A DNA stretch of 64,000 nucleotides from Bradyrhizobiaceae bacterium (GCA_020544565.1 CP078014.1:1308574-1372573), one strand, 5' to 3'. Positions 20,961 to 31,526 are shown, numbered from the stretch's first letter. The notes: a model not told the origin generated them from the letters alone. A program made the numbers and translations.

Positions 20961-23246
20961 TCAGTCGTCCGGGCGAAGATCAGCGTCCGCCGGCGTGGCA
21001 TCCACCGCCGGCGCCGGCCGGCCCGGCCGCACAGCCGCCGCTTGCGGTTCATCCTCCGCGACGGCTTGTGACCACGGGCGATCGACGCCACGCGGCCTGA
21101 TCGCCGAGACCATGGCGTAGCCGTTTGTCCCCTTGCGCAGCGCCAGCGTGCCGCGCCGGTTCAGCATATCCCGATCGATCACCAGCGCGGCGCAGTCCGG
21201 CGGCGGCTGCTTCGCGGTGACGATCACCGCCGCCCGCGCGCAGTCGTCGGCGAAGGCTTCGGGTTTCAGCGTCAGCGCAATGAGCGATCCGTCGATGGCC
21301 CGGACCACGCATCCGGCGGCGTCGCATGACACCCCGTCCGCCAGCGACGGATCTGTCGCCACGCGCACATCGCCGTCGGCCGCGAGCCATTCTCGCGACA
21401 GGAACGCATCGCTGCCAGTCCGCATCAGTCGCAACCGGCCGTCGTGCCCGCGCACGCCGACGACATGGCCATCGGCCGCCACCAGAATGTCCGGCTGCGG
21501 CGCGGCCCACGCCCATGCCGCGCCCAACGCCACGAGGCCGGCCCCACACCAGCGCAGCCGTGTCCGCAGCAGGCCCATGACGACGAGGCCGGCGCTCATG
21601 ACGGCGAGCGCGCCGGCCCCGAACGCCGACACCCGCCCGATGGCTCCCGGCAGCGCCGCCACCCATTGCGCCACCGCGATCATCCAGGCGATGCCGAAAT
21701 CCATCACCCGCCAGAACACGCCATCGAAGCCGAACGGCATGGCGACGAGCCCGAGCAGGCCGGCCGGCATCACCAGTCCCGATACCACCGGCATCGCCAC
21801 GAGATTGGCCAGTACGCCGTAAGGCGTGACGCGATGAAAAAGAAACGCGGCGTAAGGCGTGGTGGCGAGCCCCGCCACCAGCGACACCAGCGCGAGAAGA
21901 ACGATCTCGCGACCACCCCACAGCGCCGCGCGGGCCGCGCGCGAATTGTCCGGCGCGGCGAACAGGTTCGGCATCCCGGCCTGCACCAGCGCCACCAGGC
22001 CGAGGGTGGCGGCGAACGACATCTGGAAACTCGGGTGCACCAGCGCCTCCGGCGCGACCGCGAGCACGAGCATCGCCGCCACCGCCAGGGTGCGGAAGGT
22101 GATGGCGCGGCGATCCACCATCACCGCGATCAGCACCACCGCGGTCATGAAGAACGAGCGCTGCGTCGCCACTTCCGCGCCGGACAGCGCCAGATAGAAC
22201 GCGGCCGCGACCAGCGCCGCCGCCGCCGACCATTTCTTGATCGGCGCGGTGGCCGCCAGCGCCGGAAACAGCGCCAGCAGCGCGCGCACCGCAAAGAACA
22301 CCGCGCCCGCCACCACCGCCATGTGATAGCCGGAGATCGACAGCACATGGCCCAGCCCGGAGATGAACATGGCGTCGTTCACCGGCGTCGAGATCGCGTC
22401 GCGCCGTCCGGTGAGCAGCGCCGTGGCGATGGCGCGGGCGTCGCCATCGACAACGGTGCTGATGCGGCGGTCGATGCCGTCGCGCATACCCTGCATCGCA
22501 GCCGCATAGGCGAGGCGCAGACCGCCATCGCGCGGCGGCGCCACCGTCGTGATCGCGCCCATGACGAAGCCGGACGCGCCGAGCCCGGCGAAATACATGT
22601 CGCGGCCGAAATCGTAACCGCCGGGACGCAGCGGCGACATCGGCGGCAGCAGCCGCGCCTTCAGTTCGACATAGCTGCCGACGGCGGGCGCGGTGCCCTT
22701 CTTCACCGAGAGCCGGACGCGCTCCAGCTTGGGGACGCCGCGCGGCGCGTCCATCTCCTCGACCCGCAGCACGAAGCGATCGGTGCGCTCGCGTGCCTCA
22801 CGGGTTTCGACGAAGCCCTTGAGGGCGACGGAGAACAGCGGCCGCGCCAGCACGTGATGCGCCACCCGCGCGGTCTTGAGCGACGCGGCGGCGAAGCCCG
22901 CCAGCAGCGCCGCCAGTAACACCATCGTCGGGAAGACGCGATGCCGGCGCGCGACAAACGCCGCGACACAGGCTGCCACGGCAGCGGCGACGGCCACTGC
23001 CGCCACCGGCTCGCGCTCCGCGGCGAAATAGGCCGCGATGCCGCAACCAAAGGCAACCGGCACCCAGGGAAACAGCCGGCCCGCCCCGGCTTCGGCGGCG
23101 ATCCAGCCGCGCAGCGTGGCGCGCGCCGTCTGCCATAGGGAGATCGCGTCCGGCGCGGCATCGGTGCGCGCCGCCGTGCGCGGCGGCCAGGTGATGGCCC
23201 TGCCCGCGCGCTCGCGTGGTTGCCGCTCGCCGCCCCCGCTCGCCAT
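20961..23246 (-). CDS. ComEC/Rec2-family competence-type membrane protein
   Basis: A 761-residue membrane protein. After a cytoplasmic N-terminus of about 55 residues come membrane segments, a DUF4131/OB-type soluble region (about 110-240), and the competence domain with ISGYHMAVVAGAVFFAVRALLA and many further segments (about 270-580). The C-terminal periplasmic part (about 590-700) corresponds to the metallo-beta-lactamase-like region but lacks a HxHxDH metal site, so it is probably not an active nuclease. ComEC forms the inner-membrane channel for DNA uptake, though rhizobial homologues are unproven in transformation. It is convergent with lexA. An imperfect SOS-like site lies upstream at 23312-23326. 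Confidence 0.85.
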   Translation of the reverse strand: MASGGGERQPRERAGRAITWPPRTAARTDAAPDAISLWQTARATLRGWIAAEAGAGRLFPWVPVAFGCGIAAYFAAEREPVAAVAVAAAVAACVAAFVARRHRVFPTMVLLAALLAGFAAASLKTARVAHHVLARPLFSVALKGFVETREARERTDRFVLRVEEMDAPRGVPKLERVRLSVKKGTAPAVGSYVELKARLLPPMSPLRPGGYDFGRDMYFAGLGASGFVMGAITTVAPPRDGGLRLAYAAAMQGMRDGIDRRISTVVDGDARAIATALLTGRRDAISTPVNDAMFISGLGHVLSISGYHMAVVAGAVFFAVRALLALFPALAATAPIKKWSAAAALVAAAFYLALSGAEVATQRSFFMTAVVLIAVMVDRRAITFRTLAVAAMLVLAVAPEALVHPSFQMSFAATLGLVALVQAGMPNLFAAPDNSRAARAALWGGREIVLLALVSLVAGLATTPYAAFLFHRVTPYGVLANLVAMPVVSGLVMPAGLLGLVAMPFGFDGVFWRVMDFGIAWMIAVAQWVAALPGAIGRVSAFGAGALAVMSAGLVVMGLLRTRLRWCGAGLVALGAAWAWAAPQPDILVAADGHVVGVRGHDGRLRLMRTGSDAFLSREWLAADGDVRVATDPSLADGVSCDAAGCVVRAIDGSLIALTLKPEAFADDCARAAVIVTAKQPPPDCAALVIDRDMLNRRGTLALRKGTNGYAMVSAIRPRGVDRPWSQAVAEDEPQAAAVRPGRPAPAVDATPADADLRPDD

Positions 23247-23729
23247 CGCGCCGCCCGTCTGCCGGGTGTCCCCGATGCGATGCTAGCGGAGGCGATCACG
23301 CCCCGACACGGGAACGGATCAAGAATCCGCGTTGTTGCGCGAGTGCCAGATGAAGAGGTGAAGCAGGCCTGCCACCCTATATTCAGTCGTCATCACCGGG
23401 CTTGTCCCGGTGATCCACGTCTCATTTCGTTGAAACTCTCAAGACGTGGATGCCCGGCACAATAGCATGTGCTCGGGCCGGCGAAGCCGGACCCGAGTGC
23501 CGGGCATGACAACGGAGAGATATCGCGCAATTCTCCTGCCCCGGACGCGGTGCGGCGTTCTTGACGCCGCTCCGCAGAGCCGGGGCCGTTCCAGGCGCGA
23601 TGCGTTCACCGCTGGCGCCCCCTCCGCGACGGTCCCGGTTCAGCGACGCACCGCCATAGCGCGTCGAAGACGCGCGTAAACGCGCTTATGGCGCTGCATC
23701 GCGCCCGGGACAAGAGTGCGCGACAACGC
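23247..23729. other. Intergenic region between comEC and glnS, filled with repeats
   Basis: This 483-bp stretch holds no credible gene. From left to right it contains the presumed comEC promoter region, a dispersed repeat at 23387-23510, and two further palindromic repeat-like blocks: one at about 23539-23586 (cccggacgcgg ... gagccggggcc) and one at about 23630-23713. The latter contains an inverted repeat ccata-gcgcgt / acgcgc-ttatgg. Short repeats of this style are characteristic of Nitrobacteraceae spacers. Confidence 0.7.
23387..23510. repeat. Dispersed repeat (copy 1) with 'cgggcttgtcccgg' and 'aagacgtggatgcccggc'
   Basis: The left part gtcgtcatcaccgggcttgt and the core caagacgtggatgcccggca match, almost base for base, the element at 52011-52098. 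Its ends are inverted (gtcatcaccggg ... gccgggcatgac), so it can fold back on itself. Copy 1 is longer than copy 2 because of an extra hairpin (ctcgggccggcgaagccggacccgag). It is non-coding. Confidence 0.8.
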
Positions 23730-25403
23730 TCACCCCTCCGCCGCGACCTTGGCGTAGCTGTCGCGCAGGCCGACGGTGCGGTTGAACACCAGTTTACCCG
23801 GCGTCGAGTCGCGATCGCGCACGAAATAGCCCTGCCGCTCGAACTGCACCGCGGCAGTCTCGTTGTCGCCCGCCAGCGCCGGCTCCACCATCGCCGCCAC
23901 CGTTTCGAGCGACTGCGGATTGAGCTGCGCGGCGAAGTTCGCGGCCTCGGGCTGCGGCGGCGTGAACAGCAGGTTATAGAGCCGCACCTCCGCGGGTACG
24001 GCCTGCGCCGCGGCGACCCAGTGGATGGTGCCCTTGACCTTGCGGCCATCGGGGGCGTTGCCACCGCGCGTCTGCGGATCGTAGGTGCAGCGCAGTTCCA
24101 CCACCTCGCCGGCTGCATTCTTCACGACGTCGCGGCAGGTGATGAAATAACCGTAGCGCAGCCGCACCTCGCGCCCCGGCGCGAGACGGAAGAACTTCTT
24201 CGGCGGCGCTTCCATGAAGTCGTCGTGCTCGATGTACAACTCGCGGCCGAACGGAATCGACCGGGTGCCGAGGTCCGGCACGTCGGGGTGGTTGACGGCG
24301 TCGAGCTGTTCGACCTGCCCTTCCGGATAATTTTCGATCACCACCTTGAGCGGACGCAGCACCGCCATGCGGCGCGGCGCGGTGCGATTCAGCGTCTCGC
24401 GCAGCACGAAATCGAACATGCCGATGTCCACGGTGCTGTTGGCCTTGGCGACGCCGATGCGTTTGACGAATTCGCGCAGCGCCTCGGCCGGCACGCCGCG
24501 CCGCTGCAGGCCGGCGAGCGTTGGCATGCGCGGGTCGTCCCAACCCGACACATGGCCGCCGCGCACGAGCTCGGTCAGCCCCCGCTTGGACAGCAGCGTG
24601 TGGGTGACGTTGAGGCGGGCGAATTCGTACTGATGCGGCTTCGACGGCACCGGCAGGTTGTCGATGAACCAGTCGTACAGCGGCCGGTGATCGGCGAATT
24701 CCAGCGTGCAGATCGAATGGGTGATGTGCTCGATGGCGTCGGACTGACCGTGGGCGAAATCGTAGCTCGGATAGATCTTCCAGGCGTCGCCGGTGCGCGG
24801 ATGATGCGCATGCAGGATGCGGTACAGCACCGGATCGCGCAGGTTGATGTTGCCCGACGTCATGTCGATCTTCGCCCGCAGCACCCGCGCGCCGTTGGGG
24901 AATTCGCCGGCACGCATGCGCGCGAACAGGTCGATGTTCTCGTCCACGCTGCGGTTGCGGAACGGGCTGTCCTGCCCCGGCTCGGTCAGGGTGCCGCGCG
25001 TCAGCCGGATTTCCTCCTGGGTCTGGTCGTCCACATAGGCCTTGCCGGCGCGGATCAGGTGTTGCGCCCAGGCGTAGAGCTGCTCGAAATAATCCGAGGC
25101 GAAAAAGAGGTTCTGTCCCCAGTCGAAGCCGAGCCAGCGCACGTCGCGCTGGATGGCATCGATATATTCCTGCTCCTCCTTGGTCGGGTTGGTGTCGTCG
25201 AAGCGCAGGTGGCAGCGCCCGCCGAACTCCCCGGCGATGCCGAAATTGAGGCAGATCGACTTGGCGTGGCCGAGATGGAGATAGCCGTTCGGCTCCGGCG
25301 GAAAGCGCGTCACCACGCCGCTGTGCTTGCCGGAAGCGAGGTCCGCGGCGACGATGTCGCGGATGAAATCGCCGCCTGCGTCCGAGGCCGATTCGTCGGT
25401 CAT
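23730..25403 (-). CDS. glnS: Glutaminyl-tRNA synthetase
   Basis: A 557-residue class Ic synthetase. The Rossmann fold HIGH-type motif is in [19 protein letters not shown] and the KMSKS-equivalent is in [14 protein letters not shown]. The glutamine-specific pattern appears in [19 protein letters not shown] and [12 protein letters not shown]. The C-terminal half has the two beta-barrels for anticodon binding. The ATG at 25403 is preferred over an in-frame start 33 bp upstream, because MTDESASD precedes the conserved core and GAAAGGGAC lies upstream. Having a dedicated GlnRS beside gltX fits a lineage that charges tRNA-Gln directly. The gene is divergent from gltX (253 bp). Confidence 0.95.
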   Translation of the reverse strand: MTDESASDAGGDFIRDIVAADLASGKHSGVVTRFPPEPNGYLHLGHAKSICLNFGIAGEFGGRCHLRFDDTNPTKEEQEYIDAIQRDVRWLGFDWGQNLFFASDYFEQLYAWAQHLIRAGKAYVDDQTQEEIRLTRGTLTEPGQDSPFRNRSVDENIDLFARMRAGEFPNGARVLRAKIDMTSGNINLRDPVLYRILHAHHPRTGDAWKIYPSYDFAHGQSDAIEHITHSICTLEFADHRPLYDWFIDNLPVPSKPHQYEFARLNVTHTLLSKRGLTELVRGGHVSGWDDPRMPTLAGLQRRGVPAEALREFVKRIGVAKANSTVDIGMFDFVLRETLNRTAPRRMAVLRPLKVVIENYPEGQVEQLDAVNHPDVPDLGTRSIPFGRELYIEHDDFMEAPPKKFFRLAPGREVRLRYGYFITCRDVVKNAAGEVVELRCTYDPQTRGGNAPDGRKVKGTIHWVAAAQAVPAEVRLYNLLFTPPQPEAANFAAQLNPQSLETVAAMVEPALAGDNETAAVQFERQGYFVRDRDSTPGKLVFNRTVGLRDSYAKVAAEG

Positions 25404-25494
25404 GATGTCCCTTTCACGTTGCGCCCTATGTGCCAAATCCGCGCCGCCGCGCCAAGGGGCCGGCCCGCGTCAGGAACTCCGGAGATTTGCCCTC

Positions 25495-25515
25495 CCTCTC
25501 CCCGGCGGGGAGAGG
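25495..25515. repeat. Short palindrome in the glnS-gltX divergent region
   Basis: A near-perfect palindrome, cctctccccg-g-cggggagagg. It is a common REP-like element in GC-rich rhizobial genomes. No T-run follows on either strand, so it is not an intrinsic terminator. Confidence 0.5.
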
Positions 25516-25656
25516 TGAAGACTGCCGCGCGGCGTGCACTGGCCCCGATTTCGACGCAAGACGGTGGGACAGCCCGCCGCCGGTATGATACACGGCGCGC
25601 CCGGAAGCCTCGAAACCTCCGCCCGCCTAAAACCCCAAGAGCAGTTCCCGTCCGAC

Positions 25657-27084
25657 ATGAACAAACCCGTCGTCACCCGCTTCGCGCCCTCCCCAACCGG
25701 ATTCCTCCATATCGGAGGCGCGCGCACGGCGCTGTTCAACTGGCTCTACGCGCGCGGGCGCGGCGGCAAAATGCTGCTGCGGATCGAGGACACCGACCGC
25801 GAGCGCTCGACCGACGCCGCCATCGCGGCGATCCTCGACGGGCTCAAATGGCTCGGCATCGACTGGGATGGCGACACCGTCTACCAGTTCAGCCGCGTCG
25901 GCCGCCACCGCGAGGTGGCCGAGCAGCTGCTGGCGGACGGCAAAGCCTATCGCTGCTACGCCAGCCCGCAGGAACTGGAGGAGATGCGGGCCCTCGCCCG
26001 GGCCGAAGGCCGCGCCATGCGCTATGACGGCCGCTGGCGCGACCGCGATCCCGCCGACGCCCCGCCCGGCGTCAAGCCGGTGATCCGCCTGCGCGCGCCC
26101 CAGACCGGCGAGACCGTGATCGAGGATCAGGTGCAGGGCCGCGTGGTGTGGCAGAACGAGAATTTCGACGACCTCGTGCTGCTGCGCTCGGACGGAACCC
26201 CGACCTACATGCTGGCCGTGGTGGTGGACGACCACGACATGGGCGTGACCCACATCATCCGCGGCGACGACCACCTCATCAACGCCGCTCGCCAGAAGCA
26301 CATCTACGATGCGCTCGGCTGGGACGTGCCCAGCATGTCGCACATTCCGCTGATCCACGGGCCGGATGGATCGAAGCTGTCGAAGCGCCACGGCGCGCTC
26401 GGCGTCGATGCCTACCGCGCCATGGGTTACCTCCCGGAAGCGCTGCGCAACTATCTGGTGCGGCTGGGCTGGAGCCACGGCGACCAGGAGATTTTCTCCA
26501 CCGAGGAAATGATCGCGGCGTTCGACCTGCCCGCCATCGGCCGCTCGGCGGCGCGATTCGATTTCGCCAAGCTGGAAAACCTCAACGGCCACTATATCCG
26601 CCACGCCGACGACAAGGCGCTGGTGCGCGCGTTCGAGGACGTGCTGCATTACGTGCCCAACGGCGACGCCATCCTGAAAAAGCTCAACGACACCACCCGC
26701 GCCCAGCTGCTTGCCGCCATGCCCGGGCTGAAGGAGCGCGCCAAGACGCTGGTCGAGCTGATCGACGGCGCGGGCTTCATCTTCGCCGACCGGCCGCTCG
26801 CCCTCGAGCCCAAGGCGGCGCAGGTTCTCACCCCGGAGACGCGCGCCTTGATCGGCCGGCTGCGTCAGGCGCTCGCCGCCGTGGAGCCGTGGAGTGCCCC
26901 GGCGGCGGAGGCCGCCATGCGCGCCTTTGCGGAGCAGAACGGCCTCAAGCTCGGCGCCATCGCCCAGCCGCTGCGGGTGGCGCTGACAGGCCGCACCACG
27001 TCGCCCGGTATTTTCGACGTCCTTGCCGTGCTGGGGCGGGAGACCTGCCTGGAACGCCTGCAAGATCAAGAGCTAACCACCTGA
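25657..27084 (+). CDS. gltX: Glutamyl-tRNA synthetase
   Basis: A 475-residue class Ic synthetase with the HIGH motif in [19 protein letters not shown] (near residue 9) and the KMSKS motif in [14 protein letters not shown]. An all-helical C-terminal anticodon-binding domain follows. It charges tRNA-Glu, and in many alphaproteobacteria this type may also charge tRNA-Gln. The frame is open from 25534, but the ATG at 25657 gives the exact family N-terminus. It is 165 bp upstream of gltA on the same strand, the conserved rhizobial gltX-gltA arrangement. Confidence 0.97.
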   Translation: MNKPVVTRFAPSPTGFLHIGGARTALFNWLYARGRGGKMLLRIEDTDRERSTDAAIAAILDGLKWLGIDWDGDTVYQFSRVGRHREVAEQLLADGKAYRCYASPQELEEMRALARAEGRAMRYDGRWRDRDPADAPPGVKPVIRLRAPQTGETVIEDQVQGRVVWQNENFDDLVLLRSDGTPTYMLAVVVDDHDMGVTHIIRGDDHLINAARQKHIYDALGWDVPSMSHIPLIHGPDGSKLSKRHGALGVDAYRAMGYLPEALRNYLVRLGWSHGDQEIFSTEEMIAAFDLPAIGRSAARFDFAKLENLNGHYIRHADDKALVRAFEDVLHYVPNGDAILKKLNDTTRAQLLAAMPGLKERAKTLVELIDGAGFIFADRPLALEPKAAQVLTPETRALIGRLRQALAAVEPWSAPAAEAAMRAFAEQNGLKLGAIAQPLRVALTGRTTSPGIFDVLAVLGRETCLERLQDQELTT

Positions 27085-27249
27085 CCGCCGGCGCATTGCA
27101 GCCCCCGCTTTGGTCGAAGACCGCCGATCTTGCAGCGCACACAGCAATAAGCTACCCATTCGGGCGCAACTTCTGGAACAAAGCTCTGCATCGCCATATG
27201 ACGCTGTGAGCCTCGCTCGTCCTGCCCAACACGCACCGGGGACTTTACG

Positions 27250-28554
27250 ATGGACTCAAAAACCAACACCAAAACAGCCACGCTGACGGTCAATGACAAG
27301 ACTGTCGATTTCCCCGTCCTGGGCGGCACCGTGGGACCCGAGGTCGTCGACATCAGCAAGCTCTACGCCCAGACCGGGATGTTCACCTACGATCCGGGCT
27401 TCACCTCCACCGCGAGCTGCGAGTCCAAGATCACCTACATCGACGGCGATGAAGGCATCCTGCTCTATCGCGGCTATCCGATCGCACAGCTCGCGGAACA
27501 GGGCGACTTCCTCGAAACCTGCTACCTGCTGCTCTACGGCGAACTGCCGACCCCGGCCCAGAAGGCGGATTTCGACGACCGCATCACCCGCCACACCATG
27601 GTGCACGAGCAGATGGCCCGCTTCTTCCAGGGCTTCCGCCGCGACGCGCACCCGATGGCGGTGATGGTCGCTTCCGTCGGCGCGCTCGCCGCCTTCTACC
27701 ACGACTCCACCGACATCAACGATCCGCACCAGCGCATGGTCGCCTCGATGCGGATGATCGCGAAGATCCCGACGCTGGCCGCGATGGCCTTCAAGTACAA
27801 TGTCGGCCAACCCTTCGTGTATCCGAAGAATTCGCTGAGCTACGCCGCGAACTTCCTGCGCATGTGCTTCGCCGTGCCGTGCGACGAGTACAAGGTCAAT
27901 CCGGTGATGGCGGAAGCGCTGGACAAGATCTTCATCCTGCACGCCGACCACGAACAGAACGCCTCGACCTCCACCGTGCGCATCGCGGGCTCGTCGGGCG
28001 CCAACCCGTTCGCCTGCATCGCCGCCGGCATCGCCTGCCTGTGGGGACCGGCACATGGCGGCGCCAACGAGGCCGCGCTGCAGATGCTGGCCGAGATCGG
28101 CTCCGTGGACAAGATTCCCGAGTTCATCGCCCAGGTGAAGGACAAGAACTCCACCGTGCGCCTGATGGGCTTCGGCCACCGGGTCTACAAGAACTACGAC
28201 CCGCGCGCCAAGATCATGCAGAAGATGTGTCACAAGGTGCTGGCGGAAACCGGCCACCAGAACGACCCGCTGCTGCATGTCGCCATGGAACTGGAGAAGA
28301 TCGCGCTCAGCGACGATTACTTCATCCAGCGCAAGCTCTATCCGAATATCGATTTCTATTCGGGCATCACGCTGAAGGCGATGGGCTTCCCGACCTCGAT
28401 GTTCACCGTGCTGTTCGCGGTCGCCCGCACCGTGGGCTGGATCAGCCAGTGGAGCGAGATGATCCAGGATCCGCAGCAGAAGATCGGCCGCCCGCGCCAG
28501 CTCTATACCGGCGCGACCACCCGCGACTACGTTGCGATAGACAAGCGCAAGTAA
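27250..28554 (+). CDS. gltA: Citrate synthase (type II)
   Basis: A 434-residue hexameric-type citrate synthase condensing oxaloacetate and acetyl-CoA in the TCA cycle. Catalytic histidines are in [15 protein letters not shown] and [12 protein letters not shown], with the aspartate-bearing and CoA-binding segment [17 protein letters not shown]. The N-terminal domain with [22 protein letters not shown] is the NADH-regulated type seen in Gram-negative bacteria. The start is the ATG at 27250, after a GGGGAC ribosome binding site. A strong intrinsic terminator follows 23 bp after the stop. Confidence 0.98.
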   Translation: MDSKTNTKTATLTVNDKTVDFPVLGGTVGPEVVDISKLYAQTGMFTYDPGFTSTASCESKITYIDGDEGILLYRGYPIAQLAEQGDFLETCYLLLYGELPTPAQKADFDDRITRHTMVHEQMARFFQGFRRDAHPMAVMVASVGALAAFYHDSTDINDPHQRMVASMRMIAKIPTLAAMAFKYNVGQPFVYPKNSLSYAANFLRMCFAVPCDEYKVNPVMAEALDKIFILHADHEQNASTSTVRIAGSSGANPFACIAAGIACLWGPAHGGANEAALQMLAEIGSVDKIPEFIAQVKDKNSTVRLMGFGHRVYKNYDPRAKIMQKMCHKVLAETGHQNDPLLHVAMELEKIALSDDYFIQRKLYPNIDFYSGITLKAMGFPTSMFTVLFAVARTVGWISQWSEMIQDPQQKIGRPRQLYTGATTRDYVAIDKRK

Positions 28555-28576
28555 GCGGCGCGTGACGCTCTGTCAG

Positions 28577-28610
28577 AAAAAGGCCGGTGCCTCGCGCACC
28601 GGCCTTTTTT
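28577..28610 (+). terminator. Intrinsic terminator of gltA
   Basis: The hairpin aaggccggtgc-ctcgc-gcaccggcctt is preceded by an A-run and followed by a T-run. With A's on one side and T's on the other it can act in both directions, serving gltA and the convergent lpxB transcript. Confidence 0.92.
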
Positions 28611-28669
28611 CATTGGGCCGGGTGCCGCCTCGCGCTGACCCGGCGGCTCTGCTCGGCCGTCGTTCCGGC

Positions 28670-29851
28670 TCAGCGGCGCAGCACCGCCACCACTTCGTCG
28701 GCGGCGAGCGTGCTCGGCGGCCGGCCATCGGTGGTCATGATGGTGTCGAGACGCTCGAACGCCGCGATCTGCCGCCGCCGCGCCGGCGTGTCCTCCAGCA
28801 CGTCCCGTAATGCGGGTGCGAGATTGGCGGCGGTGAAATCATCCTGCAAGAATTCAGGCACCACGTTCTCGCCGAGAATGAGATTGACCAGAATGATCGA
28901 CGAGGTGCGGATCACGCGCCGCGCGATAAACGCTTCCACCGCGGTCACCCGATAGGCGGTGACCATCGGCACCCCCGCCAGCGCCAGTTCGAGCGTGACC
29001 GTACCGGATTTGGCCAGCGCCGCGCGCGCCACGCGGAACGCGGCCCGCTTGCCGGCATCGTCGGTGAAGATCCGCGGCTGAACCGGCCACAGCGCCGCCG
29101 CCGCGCGCACCCGCGCCTCCAGCGCCGGCACCGTGGGCAGCACCGGCTCGAACGCCACGCCGCTCTCGCGCAACAGGCGCAGCGTATCGCCGAATAGCGC
29201 CATGTTGCGGCTGATCTCGCTGCCGCGGCTTCCCGGCAGCACCAGCACCACCGGCGGCGCGGCGGCGCGGCGGGCGCGCTCGGCCTCGTCCGGACGCAGC
29301 GCGCCGATATCGTCCAGCAGCGGATGGCCGACATAGACGCACGGCGGCCCGCCGAGGGCGCGGTGCACCTCCGGCTCGAACGGCAGCACCGCGAGCAGGC
29401 GGTCGACATAGGCGCGCATCTTCCGCGCGCGCCCGGAGCGCCACACCCACACCGTGGGCGAGACATAATCGACGATCGGAATCGACGGGTCGCGCGCCCG
29501 CACCCGCCGCGCCACGCGATGGGTGAAGTCCGGGCTGTCGATGATCACCAGCACATCCGGCTTGGCGGCGATCACCGCATCGGCCGCCTCGCGGATGCGG
29601 CGCAGGATCATCGGCAGCCGCCGCGGGATCGCGGCGAGGCCGATGATCGCCAGCTCCCCGGTCGGAAACAGCGAGGCCACTCCCTCCCCGGCCATGCGAT
29701 GGCCACCGATGCCGACGAACCGGGCCGCGGGGCCGAGCCGGGCGCGCAGCGCTGCGATCAGGCCCGCGCCGAGGCGGTCGCCGGATTCCTCGGCGGCGAT
29801 GACAAAGACCGTCGGTGCGCGCTGTTCCTGCTGGGTGTCGTTTACGGTCAC
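28670..29851 (-). CDS. lpxB: Lipid-A-disaccharide synthase
   Basis: A 393-residue GT-B glycosyltransferase that joins UDP-diacylglucosamine and lipid X to the tetraacyldisaccharide of lipid A. Visible elements are FVIAAEESGDRLGAGLI near the N-terminus, GIGGHRMAGEGV, IDSPDFTHRVARRVR, YVSPTVWVWRSGRARKM, and the LPGSRGSEISRNM donor loop. The start is best placed at GTG 29851, which overlaps the lpxI stop in a GTGA; the frame upstream of it lies inside lpxI. It is the last gene of the lipid A run and convergent with gltA. Confidence 0.96.
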   Translation of the reverse strand: MTVNDTQQEQRAPTVFVIAAEESGDRLGAGLIAALRARLGPAARFVGIGGHRMAGEGVASLFPTGELAIIGLAAIPRRLPMILRRIREAADAVIAAKPDVLVIIDSPDFTHRVARRVRARDPSIPIVDYVSPTVWVWRSGRARKMRAYVDRLLAVLPFEPEVHRALGGPPCVYVGHPLLDDIGALRPDEAERARRAAAPPVVLVLPGSRGSEISRNMALFGDTLRLLRESGVAFEPVLPTVPALEARVRAAAALWPVQPRIFTDDAGKRAAFRVARAALAKSGTVTLELALAGVPMVTAYRVTAVEAFIARRVIRTSSIILVNLILGENVVPEFLQDDFTAANLAPALRDVLEDTPARRRQIAAFERLDTIMTTDGRPPSTLAADEVVAVLRR

Positions 29852-30702
29852 GGCGGCAGTCCGGTGACGAAAACCTCCGCGCGATCCGCCTTCGCCATCA
29901 TCGCGTCGGCGTCGGCGATCAGCGAATAGCCGGCGACGATGCCGATACCGGCGAGGCCAGCCGCGCAAATGCCGTCGACGGTGTTCGGCCCGAGCGTCGG
30001 CAGGTCGAAGCGCAGGTCCTGAGCGGTCTTTGGCATCTTCACCAGTACGCCGCGACCCGGCCTGGCGCGGATACGTTTGTCCGCGCGCAACTGCGCCACC
30101 CGCGCCAGCAGGCCGTCAGTGCCCTCGATGCCCTCGATGGCGACGACATGGCCGTCGATCACCACCGCGCCCTGGCCGATGTCGAACGGGCTGATGGCGC
30201 GCAGTACATCGCAGCCGCGCGCGATATCGGCAAGCGCCGCGGCATCCGGCGCGCGGCGCGTCAGCGTGCCCTCCGGCATCAGCAGTTCGGGCGCGACGTC
30301 CTTGACGCCGACGATGCGGAAGCCACGCGCCTCGAACATCCGGCTCACGCCGGACAGCAAGTGGTCGTCGCCGCCGCGCAACGCCTTCGCGAGCGCGGGA
30401 ACGAGCTTCACCGTTCCCCAGTCGAGACGGATATCAGACAGCGCCGGCCGCACCAGCCCGCCGATGAACACGACATCGCGCGCACCCTCCGCCTGCATCA
30501 GCCGCGTCAGACGGCCGGCCTGGCCAAGCGCAACCCAGTGATGGGAAAACTGCGCCGCCTCGGCCGGATCACAAAATCCCCGGATGGCAAAGAGCACTGG
30601 CCGCCGGCCCTGCGCCTGCACCGAGCGGGCAACGGCGAACGGCAGCACGCCGCTTCCTGCGATGATGGCGACCGTTCCGGACAGAGCGGCCTGCGCGGTC
30701 AT
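29848..30702 (-). CDS. lpxI: UDP-2,3-diacylglucosamine pyrophosphatase LpxI
   Basis: A 284-residue LpxI (formerly DUF1009), the alphaproteobacterial replacement for LpxH. It hydrolyses UDP-2,3-diacylglucosamine to lipid X and UMP by attack on the alpha phosphate. Family marks are TVAIIAGSGVLPFAVARS at the N-terminus, VFIGGLVRPALSDIRLDW in the middle and LRFDLPTLGPNTVDGICAAGL towards the C-terminus. The start ATG at 30702 overlaps the lpxA stop (TGATG) and its own stop overlaps lpxB (GTGA). It is translationally coupled on both sides. Confidence 0.95.
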   Translation of the reverse strand: MTAQAALSGTVAIIAGSGVLPFAVARSVQAQGRRPVLFAIRGFCDPAEAAQFSHHWVALGQAGRLTRLMQAEGARDVVFIGGLVRPALSDIRLDWGTVKLVPALAKALRGGDDHLLSGVSRMFEARGFRIVGVKDVAPELLMPEGTLTRRAPDAAALADIARGCDVLRAISPFDIGQGAVVIDGHVVAIEGIEGTDGLLARVAQLRADKRIRARPGRGVLVKMPKTAQDLRFDLPTLGPNTVDGICAAGLAGIGIVAGYSLIADADAMMAKADRAEVFVTGLPP

Positions 30703-31526
30703 CAGGCGTCCGCCTCGGCCGATCCCGCCTTGGCGGCTCTGGGCGTCGCCATGCACAGCGAGCGCTTCTCGTTGCCGTCGATGAAGCTCAGGATCTCGGC
30801 GATGGCGGGATCCTCGCCCGTCAGCGGACGAACCGCTTCGAGACGGTCGGCGAACTGGCCGCCGCCATGAAACAGCTTCTCGTAGAACCGGCGCACGGTG
30901 CGCAGGCGCGTGGCGGTAAAGCCGCGACGGCGCATGCCGACGACGTTCAACCCTTCGAGATGGGCGAACTGCCCGGTGACGAAGCCATAGGGAATGACGT
31001 CCTGCCGCAGGCCGGAGACCCCGCCGATCATCGCCTGCGCCCCGATGCGCACGAACTGATGCGCCGCCGACAGCCCGCCGAAGAAAACGAAATCACCGAC
31101 CTCGCAATGGCCGCCCAGCGTCGCGCTGTTGGCGAAGATCACGCCGTCACCGACGATGCAGTCGTGGCCGACATGGCTGTAGGCCATGAAATATCCGCCC
31201 TTGCCGACCTTTGTGACGCCGCCGCCGCCGACGGTGCCGGTGTTCATGGTCACGGATTCGCGGATGGTGCAGCCTTCGCCGATATCGAGCCGGGTCGGCT
31301 CGCCGCGATAGCCGGTGGACTGGGGCGCCGTGCCCAGCGACGCGAACGGATAGACCAGCGCCCCCGCGCCGATGGTGGTATGGCCGCTCACATTCACATG
31401 CGACATGAGCTTGCAGTCCGCGCCGATGGTGACGTTGGGGCCGATGATGCAATAGGGGCCGATGGTCGCCCCCTCGCCGATCACGGCTCCGTCTTCAATG
31501 CGCGCCGTCGCGTCGATCCTGCTCAT
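30702..31526 (-). CDS. lpxA: Acyl-ACP--UDP-N-acetylglucosamine O-acyltransferase
   Basis: A 274-residue left-handed beta-helix acyltransferase, first step of lipid A synthesis. Hexapeptide repeats (for example IGEGATIGPYCIIGPNVTIG) fill residues 6 to about 190. The catalytic histidine is in the segment MAYSHVGHDCIVGD, and a helical C-terminal domain follows with FYEKLFHGGG. The start is the ATG at 31526. fabZ lies upstream with a 107-bp gap and lpxI downstream with an overlapping start. Confidence 0.96.
   Translation of the reverse strand: MSRIDATARIEDGAVIGEGATIGPYCIIGPNVTIGADCKLMSHVNVSGHTTIGAGALVYPFASLGTAPQSTGYRGEPTRLDIGEGCTIRESVTMNTGTVGGGGVTKVGKGGYFMAYSHVGHDCIVGDGVIFANSATLGGHCEVGDFVFFGGLSAAHQFVRIGAQAMIGGVSGLRQDVIPYGFVTGQFAHLEGLNVVGMRRRGFTATRLRTVRRFYEKLFHGGGQFADRLEAVRPLTGEDPAIAEILSFIDGNEKRSLCMATPRAAKAGSAEADA

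Noticed and set aside
23312..23326. gaac-N7-gaat resembling an SOS box upstream of comEC
   Set aside because: One mismatch in a short motif is expected by chance, and no promoter hexamers are aligned with it. Worth remembering only if LexA binding data exist.
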